A DNA stretch of 64,000 nucleotides from Bdellovibrionales bacterium (GCA_018266295.1 JAFEAQ010000004.1:1-64000), one strand, 5' to 3'. Numbered from the stretch's first letter, positions 17,992 to 27,072 are shown. Numbers and translations are program-made. The notes: generated from the letters alone by a model not told the origin.

Positions 17992-18294
17992 CTATTCACA
18001 AAAAATTTTACTTAAAGAATTAATAACTTTCGCTACTCGATCATCTTCAATTCGGTAGGTCACAAACTTGCCATCCTTTTGTGACGAGATCAGACCTTCT
18101 GCTTTCATTTTTGCTAAGAACTGCGAAGTCAGTGATTGCGACATTCCACAAAGCTCTTGCAAGTCACCGACCGTTTTCGGCGAGTCGGCAATTTGACATA
18201 ACAATATAAGGCGTTGGGGATGCGAAAGGTATTTTAGCAACCCGGCTACTTCATCACATTTCTCGGTAAGGATCTGATTTTTGTCTTTCTTCAT
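17992..18294 (-). CDS. bigR: ArsR-family persulfide-responsive repressor (BigR/SqrR-like)
   Basis: The 100-residue winged-helix protein has LSHPQRLILLC and a recognition region SQSLTSQFLAKMKAEG. Cys33 in LLC and Cys99 in the C-terminal FCE sit where BigR and SqrR carry the two thiols that join through sulfur when persulfides appear. Cys13 and Cys49 are extra. It is probably a repressor released by sulfide stress, controlling its own operon (persulfide dioxygenase, YeeE pair, TauE). No Shine-Dalgarno precedes the ATG, and a palindrome with a -10 box lies directly upstream, so the mRNA may be leaderless. Confidence 0.85.
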   Translation of the reverse strand: MKKDKNQILTEKCDEVAGLLKYLSHPQRLILLCQIADSPKTVGDLQELCGMSQSLTSQFLAKMKAEGLISSQKDGKFVTYRIEDDRVAKVINSLSKIFCE

Positions 18295-18295
18295 A

Positions 18296-18325
18296 TTATT
18301 ATATTATAATTTATTAATATAATAA
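18296..18325 (-). promoter_or_regulatory. Palindromic operator with embedded -10 box (bigR-like promoter)
   Basis: Perfect 11-bp arms (18296-18306 and 18315-18325) flank an 8-bp spacer. On the minus strand a consensus TATAAT lies at 18303-18308, eight bases before the start codon at 18294. A bound repressor would cover the promoter. AT-rich inverted repeats are known BigR-type targets. Confidence 0.75.
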
Positions 18326-18476
18326 GCAAGGGAATTCGTACAAGACATAAATAGATGTGCAATTTCAATATGTTAGATACCAAGACAAGCCGGCCTCTTC
18401 TACGATTTTTCTTATTTTTAGGATTTAAATGGCTCGGGACGCGAGCTTAAACTAGGGCTATAAAAACGGAGGGCTT

Positions 18477-18764
18477 ATGAAAGCTATCATCACTATTATT
18501 ATTTCTCTCTCTGGATATTCTGTGTTCGCGGCTCCCCCTGCCGGGGACATCACTCCCGAGCAGCGCAAGCAAATGGCCGAAATGCATACCAAGGCAGCGG
18601 AATGCCTGAACTCGAATAAGCCAATGCAAGAGTGCCGGGATGAAATGAGAAAGAGTATGCCTCACATGGGAATGGGCAAAGGCATGGGAGAACAATGGGG
18701 TTGTCCAATGATGGGCAGTGCCGATCAGCCACAAACTGATACAAAAACAAAAACTAAGAAGTAG
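18477..18764 (+). CDS. Small secreted Met/Cys/His-rich protein
   Basis: The 95-residue product has a signal peptide (1-18, ending SVFA). The mature part has Cys in AAECLN and QECRDE, then a Met-rich tract MPHMGMGKGMGEQWGCPMMG with a His and a third Cys, and a Lys/Thr-rich tail. Such motifs bind Cu(I) or related soft metals in periplasmic carriers, so metal or sulfide handling is a reasonable inference. GGAGG precedes the start. It is divergent from the bigR-like gene across 182 bases that hold its palindromic operator, and it converges with a second YeeE pair. Membership in the sulfide response is plausible. Confidence 0.7.
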   Translation: MKAIITIIISLSGYSVFAAPPAGDITPEQRKQMAEMHTKAAECLNSNKPMQECRDEMRKSMPHMGMGKGMGEQWGCPMMGSADQPQTDTKTKTKK

Positions 18765-18783
18765 TGTCGCTTAAAAGTTAGTC

Positions 18784-19209
18784 TCACTTTTCATGCGGGA
18801 AAAGTTTGGCGAAGCCATAGTAGACAGTCATTCCCAGTAGCATCATCGCAACAAAGATGAAAGCTGATGATTGACCGGAAGCCAATGACACAATCGCGGG
18901 GCCTGGACAAAATCCCCCGATCGCCCAGCCGACACCAAAAATAAAGGCCCCGGCGACAAGCGCCGCGGTCACAGACTTGTTTTCAGGAATATAGAACTTA
19001 TCGTCCAATACAGGTTTGTTGCGTTTTATAATGAGTGGGTAAAACAAAGCATGAATGCCGACGGCGCCGATCATGACAAAAATCAAAGACGGATCCCACG
19101 CATCCATGTCCAAAAAGCCGATCACCTTTTGCGGCTGGGTCATTCCGGAGATCCCAAGGCCCAGCGCAAATAACAATCCAACAACAAATGCTGCTAGGAC
19201 GTTTTTCAT
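18784..19209 (-). CDS. YeeE/YedE half-transporter, second half (second copy)
   Basis: The start is ATG 19209, overlapping the previous gene's stop as ATGA; a longer frame to 19281 would run deep into that gene. The 141-residue membrane protein has FALGLGISGMTQP, WDPSLIFVM and GGFCPGPAIVS, closely matching the 16067-16492 product, including the family Cys. Together with the upstream half it would form a second sulfur-compound channel. Confidence 0.86.
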   Translation of the reverse strand: MKNVLAAFVVGLLFALGLGISGMTQPQKVIGFLDMDAWDPSLIFVMIGAVGIHALFYPLIIKRNKPVLDDKFYIPENKSVTAALVAGAFIFGVGWAIGGFCPGPAIVSLASGQSSAFIFVAMMLLGMTVYYGFAKLFPHEK

Positions 19210-19601
19210 AACACCACGCTCGCGACAAACATGCCTGCCGCTATAAAAACGACCGTTGCTACCAAAGAACGAGTGGACCACCTACTAACACCACAAACTC
19301 CATGCCCACTTGTACAACCACTACCAAGCAAAGTTCCGAAGCCGACTAAAAAACCGGCCAAACCCACTTGCCACAAACTACGATCACTGTGGTTTACAAA
19401 AAAGAAAGGATTCAAAAGATATAAAACAATGCCACCGGCTAAGAGCCCCGCCAGGAAGGCCAATCGCCAGGATTTACCGGCGACTTTGCGAGACAAAAGC
19501 CCGTCGATAATGCCGCTAATACCCGTCACGCGGCCGTTCAGCCACAACATTAGCGTCACTGCCGATCCGATAAGTACTCCGCCAAACAATGCATTAACCA
19601 T
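19206..19601 (-). CDS. YeeE/YedE half-transporter, first half (second copy)
   Basis: The 131-residue form starts at ATG 19601, which aligns with the paralogue at 16502-16915; a TTG at 19628 is an alternative, and neither has a strong ribosome-binding site. It has four predicted helices with NGRVTGISG and GSGCTSGHGVCGVSR. It is translationally coupled to the next half by an ATGA overlap. It follows trmB after 40 bases that contain a hairpin. Duplication of the whole pair within 3 kb suggests dosage or two different sulfur substrates. Confidence 0.83.
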   Translation of the reverse strand: MVNALFGGVLIGSAVTLMLWLNGRVTGISGIIDGLLSRKVAGKSWRLAFLAGLLAGGIVLYLLNPFFFVNHSDRSLWQVGLAGFLVGFGTLLGSGCTSGHGVCGVSRWSTRSLVATVVFIAAGMFVASVVL

Positions 19602-19628
19602 GGGTGAATTTAGGCATGTTCCTGCCAA

Positions 19629-19649
19629 AAAGAATAGCGATTATTCTTT
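19629..19649 (-). terminator. Hairpin at end of trmB (weak terminator or attenuator)
   Basis: An 8-bp perfect inverted repeat (19629-19636 and 19642-19649) with a 5-nt loop spans the trmB stop codon. On the minus strand it leads into a short T-run. It may reduce read-through into the second YeeE pair. Confidence 0.5.
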
Positions 19650-20345
19650 GAGTAAACGAATGTAATTAATTTCAATGCCCTGCTTAACAAAGATCTTTTC
19701 AAAACCAGTCATAAAGTTCTGAGCTTTGTATTCTGAATCCGTCGCATGCAAATTCAAGGTCTCATAAACGACTTTGTACTTGCTCTGTTTGATTTCTTCG
19801 AGCGCCCATAAGAAATATACGCGTGAATCTGTTTTGAACTCGATGAAAGAGCCCGGTCTTTGCATCTTGTAAAGCCAATCCAAAATACGCACATTGACCA
19901 CGCGGTTTTTCGGTTTTTTCGGGCTTGTCCAAGGATCTGGGAAATGAATAAAGACGTTATTGATTTCGCCTTCAGTAAATAACTCGTCGATATTAAAAGC
20001 ATGATAGCGGGCAATCGCCGCATTCTTCGCGCCGCCAACGACAGCACGGCGGATCGATTGAATCAAAGGCTTGTATTTGAGTTCCAGCCCTACAACCAAA
20101 CGATGCGGGTTTTTGTGGCTGTAATGTGCAAAGTGGTGACCAGCGCCTGTTCCAATCTCAAGGTCCATCGGTATGCTCTCATCAGCTTTAAACACGTCAC
20201 TGCGCCACTTGCCTTTGTTCAAAGGCGCGCGCTCTTCGTTAAAAGCAATATGGGAGTACTCTCCGTCCAAAGCCGTTGTATAGGCATTTGGAACGGGCAA
20301 AGTGCGAGTGAGATTGATTTTAGGACGATGGAAAGTTTCAGACAT
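19641..20345 (-). CDS. trmB: tRNA (guanine-N7)-methyltransferase
   Basis: The 234-residue protein has the SAM site LEIGTGAGHHFAHYS, the conserved GLELKYKP, and the TrmB signature NNVFIHFPDPWTSPKKPKNR, which carries the catalytic and tRNA-contact residues. It methylates G46 in the variable loop of tRNAs. The first 40 residues are an N-terminal extension common in the family. The CDF gene lies 12 bases upstream on the same strand, so the two are probably co-transcribed. Confidence 0.92.
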   Translation of the reverse strand: MSETFHRPKINLTRTLPVPNAYTTALDGEYSHIAFNEERAPLNKGKWRSDVFKADESIPMDLEIGTGAGHHFAHYSHKNPHRLVVGLELKYKPLIQSIRRAVVGGAKNAAIARYHAFNIDELFTEGEINNVFIHFPDPWTSPKKPKNRVVNVRILDWLYKMQRPGSFIEFKTDSRVYFLWALEEIKQSKYKVVYETLNLHATDSEYKAQNFMTGFEKIFVKQGIEINYIRLLKE

Positions 20346-20357
20346 AATGAACAGGCC

Positions 20358-21368
20358 TTATTTGATATTCGGACTACCTGTTAATGACTCCACTGTAAAT
20401 GGATTTCTGCTCTCAAATGGGGTTTGGCGGATGGGGCAGGCTTCGACCGTGCACATTTTGCAGTAGGCCCGTTTACACGGATCCAGGTGGAAGGCGATCT
20501 CACCATCAAAGGCATAATCGCGCACCACTTCGGCTTCAAAATCATCACAAACATTATGCGCTTGAGAGATATTCCAGTACTCCGGAATCACCAAATGGGC
20601 ATCGACGTGATGAAAGCGGCCCGAGCGAATGGTACGCAATTGATGGATGTCAATAATTCCCGAGTTACGGTTTTTCTCGAGTGCCACCGCCAGATCTTTC
20701 AACACCTCTAGATCCACTTCATCAACAAGGTTTCCACCGGATTTGCGCGCGATTTTATATCCTTCATAAGCCAGATTCAAACCGACTAGGATCGCGATCG
20801 CCGCATCCAACCACTGCCATCCTGTCGCAATCAAAAGCGCTAACCCCGCCAGAACACCGACCGTCGTCCACACATCGGAAATGACATGCGCGCCGCTAGC
20901 TTTCAAAGCATCGGATTGTTCTTTTTCACCCGTCCGTTTGAGATAAATTCCAAGCACGAGATTAAAAATCGCAGCAAGACCCATAATCAAGAAACCCGAT
21001 TCCAGATGACGGGCCTCGGAGCCAAAAAACAAAGTCTGCAATGACTCACGAATGATCATCAAAGCTGCGAAGAAAATCAAACCACCCTCAAAGGCCGCCG
21101 AGAAATACTCGAGCTTGCCATGACCATATGGGTGATCTTCATCGGCTGGGCGTGCGGCAATACGCACAACAATCAAAGCAACTAAAGACGCCACGACATT
21201 CACCGTGCTCTCAAGTGCGTCTGACAAAACCGCCGCTGAATTCGTGTAATAGTAAGCGCCCACTTTCATTCCGAAAATGAAAACGCTCGCTATAAACGAA
21301 ATCCAGGCCGCTTTGTTTCGGGCACGGTCACTAGTCAGGCCACTTTGAGAATTGGACGTGAATGTCAT
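20358..21368 (-). CDS. Cation diffusion facilitator (Zn/Fe/Mn exporter)
   Basis: The 336-residue protein has six predicted membrane helices. The second contains ALSDALESTVNVVAS, bearing the DxxE-type metal site, and the fifth has HVISDVWTTVG, the HxxxD site. A cytoplasmic domain follows. The C-terminal tail holds a four-Cys cluster, Cys-x4-Cys-x2-Cys-x4-Cys, ending in CPIRQTPF, a likely extra metal-binding site. CDF proteins export divalent metals in exchange for protons. The metal cannot be fixed from sequence. Confidence 0.88.
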   Translation of the reverse strand: MTFTSNSQSGLTSDRARNKAAWISFIASVFIFGMKVGAYYYTNSAAVLSDALESTVNVVASLVALIVVRIAARPADEDHPYGHGKLEYFSAAFEGGLIFFAALMIIRESLQTLFFGSEARHLESGFLIMGLAAIFNLVLGIYLKRTGEKEQSDALKASGAHVISDVWTTVGVLAGLALLIATGWQWLDAAIAILVGLNLAYEGYKIARKSGGNLVDEVDLEVLKDLAVALEKNRNSGIIDIHQLRTIRSGRFHHVDAHLVIPEYWNISQAHNVCDDFEAEVVRDYAFDGEIAFHLDPCKRAYCKMCTVEACPIRQTPFESRNPFTVESLTGSPNIK

Positions 21369-21410
21369 AAGAGCTTTGTCTTAAATTCAAAGCCCTCAGT
21401 CAATGAAGAT

Positions 21411-22415
21411 TTATCCGCCGGATGCCTTTTTACGAGGCATGGTTGGCTTCGGACGAAGCTCCCGCACTTTGTCGGTCTCAGGAGTGTAAAAACGTGTTTG
21501 GTTACGGCCTGCGTGCTTGGCTTCATAAAGCGCATGGTCAGCACGACGAACAAGCTCTCGTGCCGTAATGTTTTCCCCAGGAACTGTAATCGCGAAGCCC
21601 AAAGACAGTGTCAGCTGAATTTTGTCGTCACCGCTGGCAAAGGTTCTGCCTTCGACAGCTTTACGCAAGCGTTCACAGAAAAGCATCGCCCCTCTGTGGT
21701 CGACTTCCATCAAAACAACCAAAAATTCGTCGCCACCGTAGCGCGCCGGAATATCGATATTTCGAGTGTTGATTTTAATAATCTTGCCCACTTCGGAAAG
21801 AACATAACTTCCAAACAAGTGGTCATGGCCGTCATTGACGGTTTTAAAATAGTCCATGTCCATCATGACAACGCACACGTCACGGCCGAAACGCTTGCCG
21901 CGCTCCAACTCGAAATCAAGGCGTTGATACAACGAACGCATGTTGTAGAGACCGGTCAGATCGTCAGTATCAACGAGTTCTTTAAGGCGTTCATTGGCAA
22001 AAAGCAGTTGCGAGTGAAGATCGCGGATACGGAAATGTGTACGGATCCGCGCCAAGAGCTCGAGCGGCACAAACGGTTTGATGATGTAATCATCGGAACC
22101 TGAATCCAGGGCCTCGATGATTGATTCTGTGCTCGAATTTCCAGAGATAAAAATACAAGATACGTGAGGGTGTTGCGACCTCACCGTTTGCAAAATTTGA
22201 AGACCCGACATCCCCGGGATCATCCAATCCAGAATGATAATATTCGGGACCCACGTTTCCATGAGCTTCAAAGCTTCTTGTCCCGAAGCGACGCCGCGGG
22301 CATCGTAATGTTCCCAACGCAATGGCTCGAGAATGATTTCCCGGCTGTCGGTATCATCATCAATAACAAGAATTTTTCGCTCTCTAGGATCCTTCGTTGC
22401 GCTCTCACGTACCAT
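21411..22415 (-). CDS. Response regulator diguanylate cyclase (REC-GGDEF)
   Basis: The start is taken at ATG 22415, giving 334 residues; the longer frame upstream has no signal or domain. The receiver domain is at 14-130, with VIDDD and phosphoacceptor Asp63 in ILDWMIPG. A short helix leads to the GGDEF domain (150-310), with an intact GGDEF at 227-231 and an inhibitory-site RxxD (RNID, 218-221) exactly five residues before it. It should make c-di-GMP when phosphorylated and be inhibited by its product. The GYF-PilZ protein at 7235 is a possible reader. The C-terminus is basic and Pro-rich. Confidence 0.9.
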   Translation of the reverse strand: MVRESATKDPRERKILVIDDDTDSREIILEPLRWEHYDARGVASGQEALKLMETWVPNIIILDWMIPGMSGLQILQTVRSQHPHVSCIFISGNSSTESIIEALDSGSDDYIIKPFVPLELLARIRTHFRIRDLHSQLLFANERLKELVDTDDLTGLYNMRSLYQRLDFELERGKRFGRDVCVVMMDMDYFKTVNDGHDHLFGSYVLSEVGKIIKINTRNIDIPARYGGDEFLVVLMEVDHRGAMLFCERLRKAVEGRTFASGDDKIQLTLSLGFAITVPGENITARELVRRADHALYEAKHAGRNQTRFYTPETDKVRELRPKPTMPRKKASGG

Positions 22416-22609
22416 ATACGTCCATTTTAGCGCGCCCCATTGAAGTTTCCGAACAGAAGCTTGTTGTTCGTGACGAATCTCATCGGAAGTCCAGACTAGT
22501 CCTAGGTCGAAAATCCAGGCAAATTTTGCCGCTATTTTGCTTCCCATTTTCATTGAAAGATCCGATATTCTTAGCTATTCATTTTTGACTATTTTTCAGC
22601 GAGGAACTC

Positions 22610-25024
22610 ATGGCTTTGAATCACACGGAATACGAGAAAAAGTGGCAAAAAAAATGGGAAGACCAAGGCGCTTTCCGCGCCGTTAACGGTTCTACTAAAC
22701 CAAAATATTACGCCCTCGGAATGTTTCCTTATCCGTCTGGTTCAGGCCTGCACTTGGGTCACATTGCCTCTTACACACCCACTGATATCATGGCTCGCTA
22801 CAAGCGCACCGTGGGTTTCAACGTTTTGAACCCAATGGGCTACGATGCTTTCGGTTTGCCAGCAGAGCAATATGCGATTCAAACCGGCATTCACCCGGCC
22901 ATCACCACTGAGAAAGCGATTGCGAGCTTCCGCAATACTTTACAATCTTTCGGATTCAGCTTCGACTGGAGCCGCGAAATTTCTACAGCGGATCCAAAGT
23001 ATTACAAATGGACTCAGTTCATTTTCTTGAAATTGATGGAGCGCGGGCTTGCTTATCAAAAAGAAGTTCCCGTGAACTGGTGCCCGGCTTTGAAAACCGT
23101 TTTGGCGAACGATGAAATCATCGACGGCAAATCAGAACGCGGCGGTCACCCTGTGATTCGCGTGCCGATGAAGCAGTGGATGTTGAAAATCACTGACTAC
23201 GCTGAGCGCTTGCTCGAAGGTCTCGACACGATCGACTGGCCAGAGCGCACCAAAGAGGGCCAGCGCAATTGGATCGGTAAAAGCGAAGGCGCGCGCGTCA
23301 CTTTCAAAGTCGACGGCGAAAATGAAACTTTCGAAGTTTTTACCACTCGTCCCGACACTTTGTTCGGCGTGACCTTTATGGTGCTTGCGCCAGAAAATCC
23401 ACTCGTCGCCAAGATCACAGCGATGGCTCACAAGCCCGCAGTTGACGACTATGTTGCCGCTTCAGCTCGTAAATCTGAAGTCGACCGCAAAGCCAGCACG
23501 GACAAGACCGGCGTATTCACCGGTGCTTATGCACTGAACCCATTGAATGGTCACAAAATCCCTATCTGGATTGCCGACTACGTTCTGATGGATTATGGAA
23601 CCGGCGCAATCATGGCAGTTCCAGGTCATGACGCTCGCGACTTTGAATTCGCAGAAAAATTCAATTTGCCAATCGTGCGTGTTTTAGAAGGCGGCGACAA
23701 ATTGCCATTCGAAGGCGAAGGCACTCTGGTAAATTCTGATTTCTTAAACGGCATGACGAAAGCTGCAGCCATCAAAAAGATGACTGAAACTCTCGAAGCT
23801 AAAAAAATTGGCCAAAAAGAAATTCAATACAAACTCCGTGACTGGCTCTTTAGCCGCCAACGCTACTGGGGCGAACCGTTCCCGGTCGTGCACTTCCCGA
23901 AAGCCGGTATGAAAGGCGTTCCTGTCAACGAGTTGCCGGTTCTCTTGCCGGAAGTTGCTGACTATGAACCGTCTGACAAAGGCGAAGCCCCATTGGCGCG
24001 CAATAAAGAATGGGTTCAGTACCCAGGCACGGCGGCGATCGGTGCTCCTGGCGAAATGGGTCAGCGTGAAACCGACACAATGCCGGGTTCTGCGGGCTCT
24101 TCTTGGTACTTCTTGCGTTACATCGATCCACAAAACGACGCGGCTCCATTCTCGCCCGAGGCTGAGAAATACTGGATGCCGGTGGATTTGTATGTGGGCG
24201 GCCCTGAACACACCGTGGGACATTTGCTCTACTCGCGCTTCTGGATGAAGGTTCTTTTCGATGCAGGCCTTGTCACCCACGACGAGCCATTCAAAAAATT
24301 GGCCCACCAAGGGATGATTCTCGGCGAAGACCACCAAAAGATGTCTAAATCCAAAGGCAACGGGATCGCGGCGGATGAAGTGAGCTTGAAATACGGCGCG
24401 GACTCTCTCCGTACCTTCGTTTGCTTTATGGGACCTCTTGAAAGCGAAAAACCTTGGTCGACAACCGGCATTGAGGGCGTGAAACGCTTCTTGGACCGTG
24501 TCAGCCGCCTGATCGTTAACGACGACGGCCAAATTGTTGCCAGCGACGAGGCAGCGCCCGCTGAGATCGAAAAGCTCCTTCATAAAACCATCAAGAAGGT
24601 GACCGAAGACATCGAAAAGATGAGCTTCAATACAGCCATCAGCGCCATGATGATCCTCGTGAACGAGCTCTACAGAGCCAATGTTAAACCAAAGAGTGTT
24701 TTAAAACCCCTCTCTCAGCTCCTGATGCCATTTGCACCTTACTTGGCCGAAGAGCTCTGGGAAAAAATGGGAGGCGAGGGATTTGTTTCTTTGGCTCCAT
24801 GGCCTAAGTATGATAACAAACTCGTCGCTGACGACACGGTCACTATTGGCGTTCAAGTGAACGGCAAAATGCGCGGAACGATTGAGACCGCAGTAGATGC
24901 TTCCGAGGCGGATGCCTTGGCAGCGGCCTACAAGGTCGAGACCGTGGCGGCGGTTCTAGCTGGTAAAACTCCTGACAAGGTGATTTACAAAGCGGGTAAG
25001 ATTTTAAACTTGATTGTGAAATAG
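22610..25024 (+). CDS. leuS: Leucyl-tRNA synthetase
   Basis: The 804-residue class I synthetase has the HIGH-type motif HLGH (48-51) and KMSKS (577-581). The editing domain lies between, with TTRPDTLFG (about 245-253), and the leucine-specific tRNA-binding C-terminus is present. The length matches bacterial LeuRS. GAGG precedes the ATG. The arginine decarboxylase gene follows and may share the transcript. Confidence 0.97.
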   Translation: MALNHTEYEKKWQKKWEDQGAFRAVNGSTKPKYYALGMFPYPSGSGLHLGHIASYTPTDIMARYKRTVGFNVLNPMGYDAFGLPAEQYAIQTGIHPAITTEKAIASFRNTLQSFGFSFDWSREISTADPKYYKWTQFIFLKLMERGLAYQKEVPVNWCPALKTVLANDEIIDGKSERGGHPVIRVPMKQWMLKITDYAERLLEGLDTIDWPERTKEGQRNWIGKSEGARVTFKVDGENETFEVFTTRPDTLFGVTFMVLAPENPLVAKITAMAHKPAVDDYVAASARKSEVDRKASTDKTGVFTGAYALNPLNGHKIPIWIADYVLMDYGTGAIMAVPGHDARDFEFAEKFNLPIVRVLEGGDKLPFEGEGTLVNSDFLNGMTKAAAIKKMTETLEAKKIGQKEIQYKLRDWLFSRQRYWGEPFPVVHFPKAGMKGVPVNELPVLLPEVADYEPSDKGEAPLARNKEWVQYPGTAAIGAPGEMGQRETDTMPGSAGSSWYFLRYIDPQNDAAPFSPEAEKYWMPVDLYVGGPEHTVGHLLYSRFWMKVLFDAGLVTHDEPFKKLAHQGMILGEDHQKMSKSKGNGIAADEVSLKYGADSLRTFVCFMGPLESEKPWSTTGIEGVKRFLDRVSRLIVNDDGQIVASDEAAPAEIEKLLHKTIKKVTEDIEKMSFNTAISAMMILVNELYRANVKPKSVLKPLSQLLMPFAPYLAEELWEKMGGEGFVSLAPWPKYDNKLVADDTVTIGVQVNGKMRGTIETAVDASEADALAAAYKVETVAAVLAGKTPDKVIYKAGKILNLIVK

Positions 25025-25127
25025 AACAGTGAAGTAAATGGAACAAACACTGAACGAAAATTTGTCAAAGAAACCAGGCTCAGAAACTGAGCCCCAAAAC
25101 GGATTAACCTTAGGAGGAAACGCTTCG

Positions 25128-27035
25128 ATGTCAAATCAATGGAGTCCCGAAAAGAGTGCGACCCTTTATGGAATTAACAACTGGGGTAACGGATACTTCC
25201 GCGTAAACCAGACTGGCAATGTGACGATCACTCCGATGGGAGCGACTGGTCCTTCTGTAGACCTCTATGATTTGACTCAAGACCTCTTGGACCGCGGTAT
25301 CCGCGTTCCAATCATGATCCGTTTCCCTGACATCATCAAAGCGCGCGTTCAGCAGCTCAACACTTGCTTCCAAAAAGCGTTCGCCGATCATAGCTACAAG
25401 GGTAACTACTGCGGCGTTTACCCAATCAAGGTGAACCAGCAGCGCCACCTCGTTCAAGAGCTCGTTAAGCACGGTAAAAACCATGCCATGGGTCTTGAGT
25501 GCGGTTCTAAGCCTGAGCTTCTTGTGGTTCTTGCTTTGATGAGCACTGAAAACGCTCTCATCATCTGTAACGGCTTCAAAGACGCCGAATACATCGAGAC
25601 AGCGCTCTTGTCGCAAAAGCTCGGCCGCAACACCATCATCGTTGTCGACCGTAAAGAAGAATTGAAAATGATCGTGGACGCGGCAAAGAAATTCAACGCC
25701 CGTCCAAAAATCGGTTTCCGCGCAAAATTGAACACTCAAGGCGCCGGCAAATGGGTTGATTCTTCGGGGGCTCGTTCTAAGTTCGGCCTAACAGCGATGG
25801 AAATCGTTGAAGGCGTTGAGTTCCTCAAAAAAGAGGGCATGCTCGATTGCCTCGAGCTCCTTCACTACCACATCGGCTCACAAGTTCCGTCTATCCAAAG
25901 CATTAAGTCTTCCCTTAAGGAAGGCGCGCGTTTCTACACAGAATTGCATGCTATGGGCGCGGGTCTTAAGTACATCGACGTAGGCGGCGGCTTGGGCGTT
26001 GACTACGACGGTACCGGCTCTTCAGACAGCTCAGTGAATTACAGCGAACAAGAATACGCCAACGACATCGTGTCTGTGCTTCAAGCTCTTTGCGATGAAA
26101 AAGGCGTTCCTCATCCAAACATCGTGACTGAGTCTGGCCGCTTCTTGGTGGCGCATCACTCGGTTTTGATTTTCAACGTCTTGGGCGTTAACGATCTTCA
26201 TCGCATGGAACCACCTCGTCCAGCGACAAAAAAAGATCCAACGATCATGCAAGACATGCAGTACATCTTTGAGAAAGTGAACAAAGACAATCTCAACGAG
26301 TGCTTCAATGACTTGACTCAAGCTAAGCAAGAGACATTGCAACTCTTCACATACGGCGTTTTGACTCTTGAGCAACGTGCATGGTGCGAAACGATGTATT
26401 TCGCGATCGCTACAAAAATGGTGATCATGGCTCGCACAACTCCAGACACTGAAGACATCCAAGCAGCTTTGGGTAAAGAGCTTTGCGATACTTACTTCGC
26501 AAACTTCTCTGTCTTCCAGTCCATTCCGGATTCTTGGGCCGTAGGACAGTTGTTCCCAATCATGCCAATCCACCGTTTGGGCGAAGAGCCAACTCGCAGC
26601 GCAACTTTGGCGGATTTGACATGTGACTCTGACGGCGTGATCGAAAAATTCATCGACACTGAGTCTGGCGAACCTAAAGAAACCGTGCGCGTGCACGATT
26701 ACACTGAAGGCCAGCAATACTACATGGGCATCTTCCTGACAGGCGCCTACCAAGAGATCTTGGGCGACTTGCATAACTTGTTCGGTGATACCGATGCAGT
26801 TCACATCTCGTTGAGCGAAGTGGGTTACACCATCGACCACTATGTTCCGGGCGATACAGTGACTGAAGTTCTCAGCTACGTTCAGTACGGCCGTTCTGAA
26901 ATGGTCGACAACGTTCGCCAAGCAACGGAAGAAAGCATCCAGCGCGGTACGATCACCAAGCAAGAAGCGAAGTTGCTGATTAAGCACTATGAAGAAGGTC
27001 TCTCAGGTTACACATACCTCGAAGAAGCAGAGTAA
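25128..27035 (+). CDS. speA: Biosynthetic arginine decarboxylase
   Basis: The start is chosen at ATG 25128 because TAGGAGG lies ten bases upstream; this gives 635 residues. An in-frame ATG at 25038 would add 30 polar residues and cannot be fully excluded. The protein is a PLP-dependent fold-type III decarboxylase: YPIKVNQQRH carries the PLP Lys, and EGARFYTELHAMG and YIDVGGGLGVDYDG match SpeA. It converts arginine to agmatine, the substrate of the agmatinase at 33994. It ends in a shared bidirectional terminator. Confidence 0.94.
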   Translation: MSNQWSPEKSATLYGINNWGNGYFRVNQTGNVTITPMGATGPSVDLYDLTQDLLDRGIRVPIMIRFPDIIKARVQQLNTCFQKAFADHSYKGNYCGVYPIKVNQQRHLVQELVKHGKNHAMGLECGSKPELLVVLALMSTENALIICNGFKDAEYIETALLSQKLGRNTIIVVDRKEELKMIVDAAKKFNARPKIGFRAKLNTQGAGKWVDSSGARSKFGLTAMEIVEGVEFLKKEGMLDCLELLHYHIGSQVPSIQSIKSSLKEGARFYTELHAMGAGLKYIDVGGGLGVDYDGTGSSDSSVNYSEQEYANDIVSVLQALCDEKGVPHPNIVTESGRFLVAHHSVLIFNVLGVNDLHRMEPPRPATKKDPTIMQDMQYIFEKVNKDNLNECFNDLTQAKQETLQLFTYGVLTLEQRAWCETMYFAIATKMVIMARTTPDTEDIQAALGKELCDTYFANFSVFQSIPDSWAVGQLFPIMPIHRLGEEPTRSATLADLTCDSDGVIEKFIDTESGEPKETVRVHDYTEGQQYYMGIFLTGAYQEILGDLHNLFGDTDAVHISLSEVGYTIDHYVPGDTVTEVLSYVQYGRSEMVDNVRQATEESIQRGTITKQEAKLLIKHYEEGLSGYTYLEEAE

Positions 27036-27043
27036 TCAGATAT

Positions 27044-27072
27044 AAAAAAGGGAGGTACAGGCTCCCTTTTTT
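27044..27072. terminator. Bidirectional terminator between speA and the 27071 gene
   Basis: An 11-bp stem (27044-27054 and 27062-27072) has A-runs on one side and T-runs on the other, so it works for both converging genes. Confidence 0.9.

Noticed and set aside
21345-22103. 252-codon open frame antisense to the REC-GGDEF gene
   Set aside because: The minus-strand frame has intact receiver and GGDEF motifs; the antisense frame is a shadow.
25038-25127. N-terminal extension of SpeA from an upstream ATG
   Set aside because: A strong TAGGAGG lies before the internal ATG at 25128; the extension is polar, low complexity and lacks a good ribosome-binding site. It remains possible but less likely.
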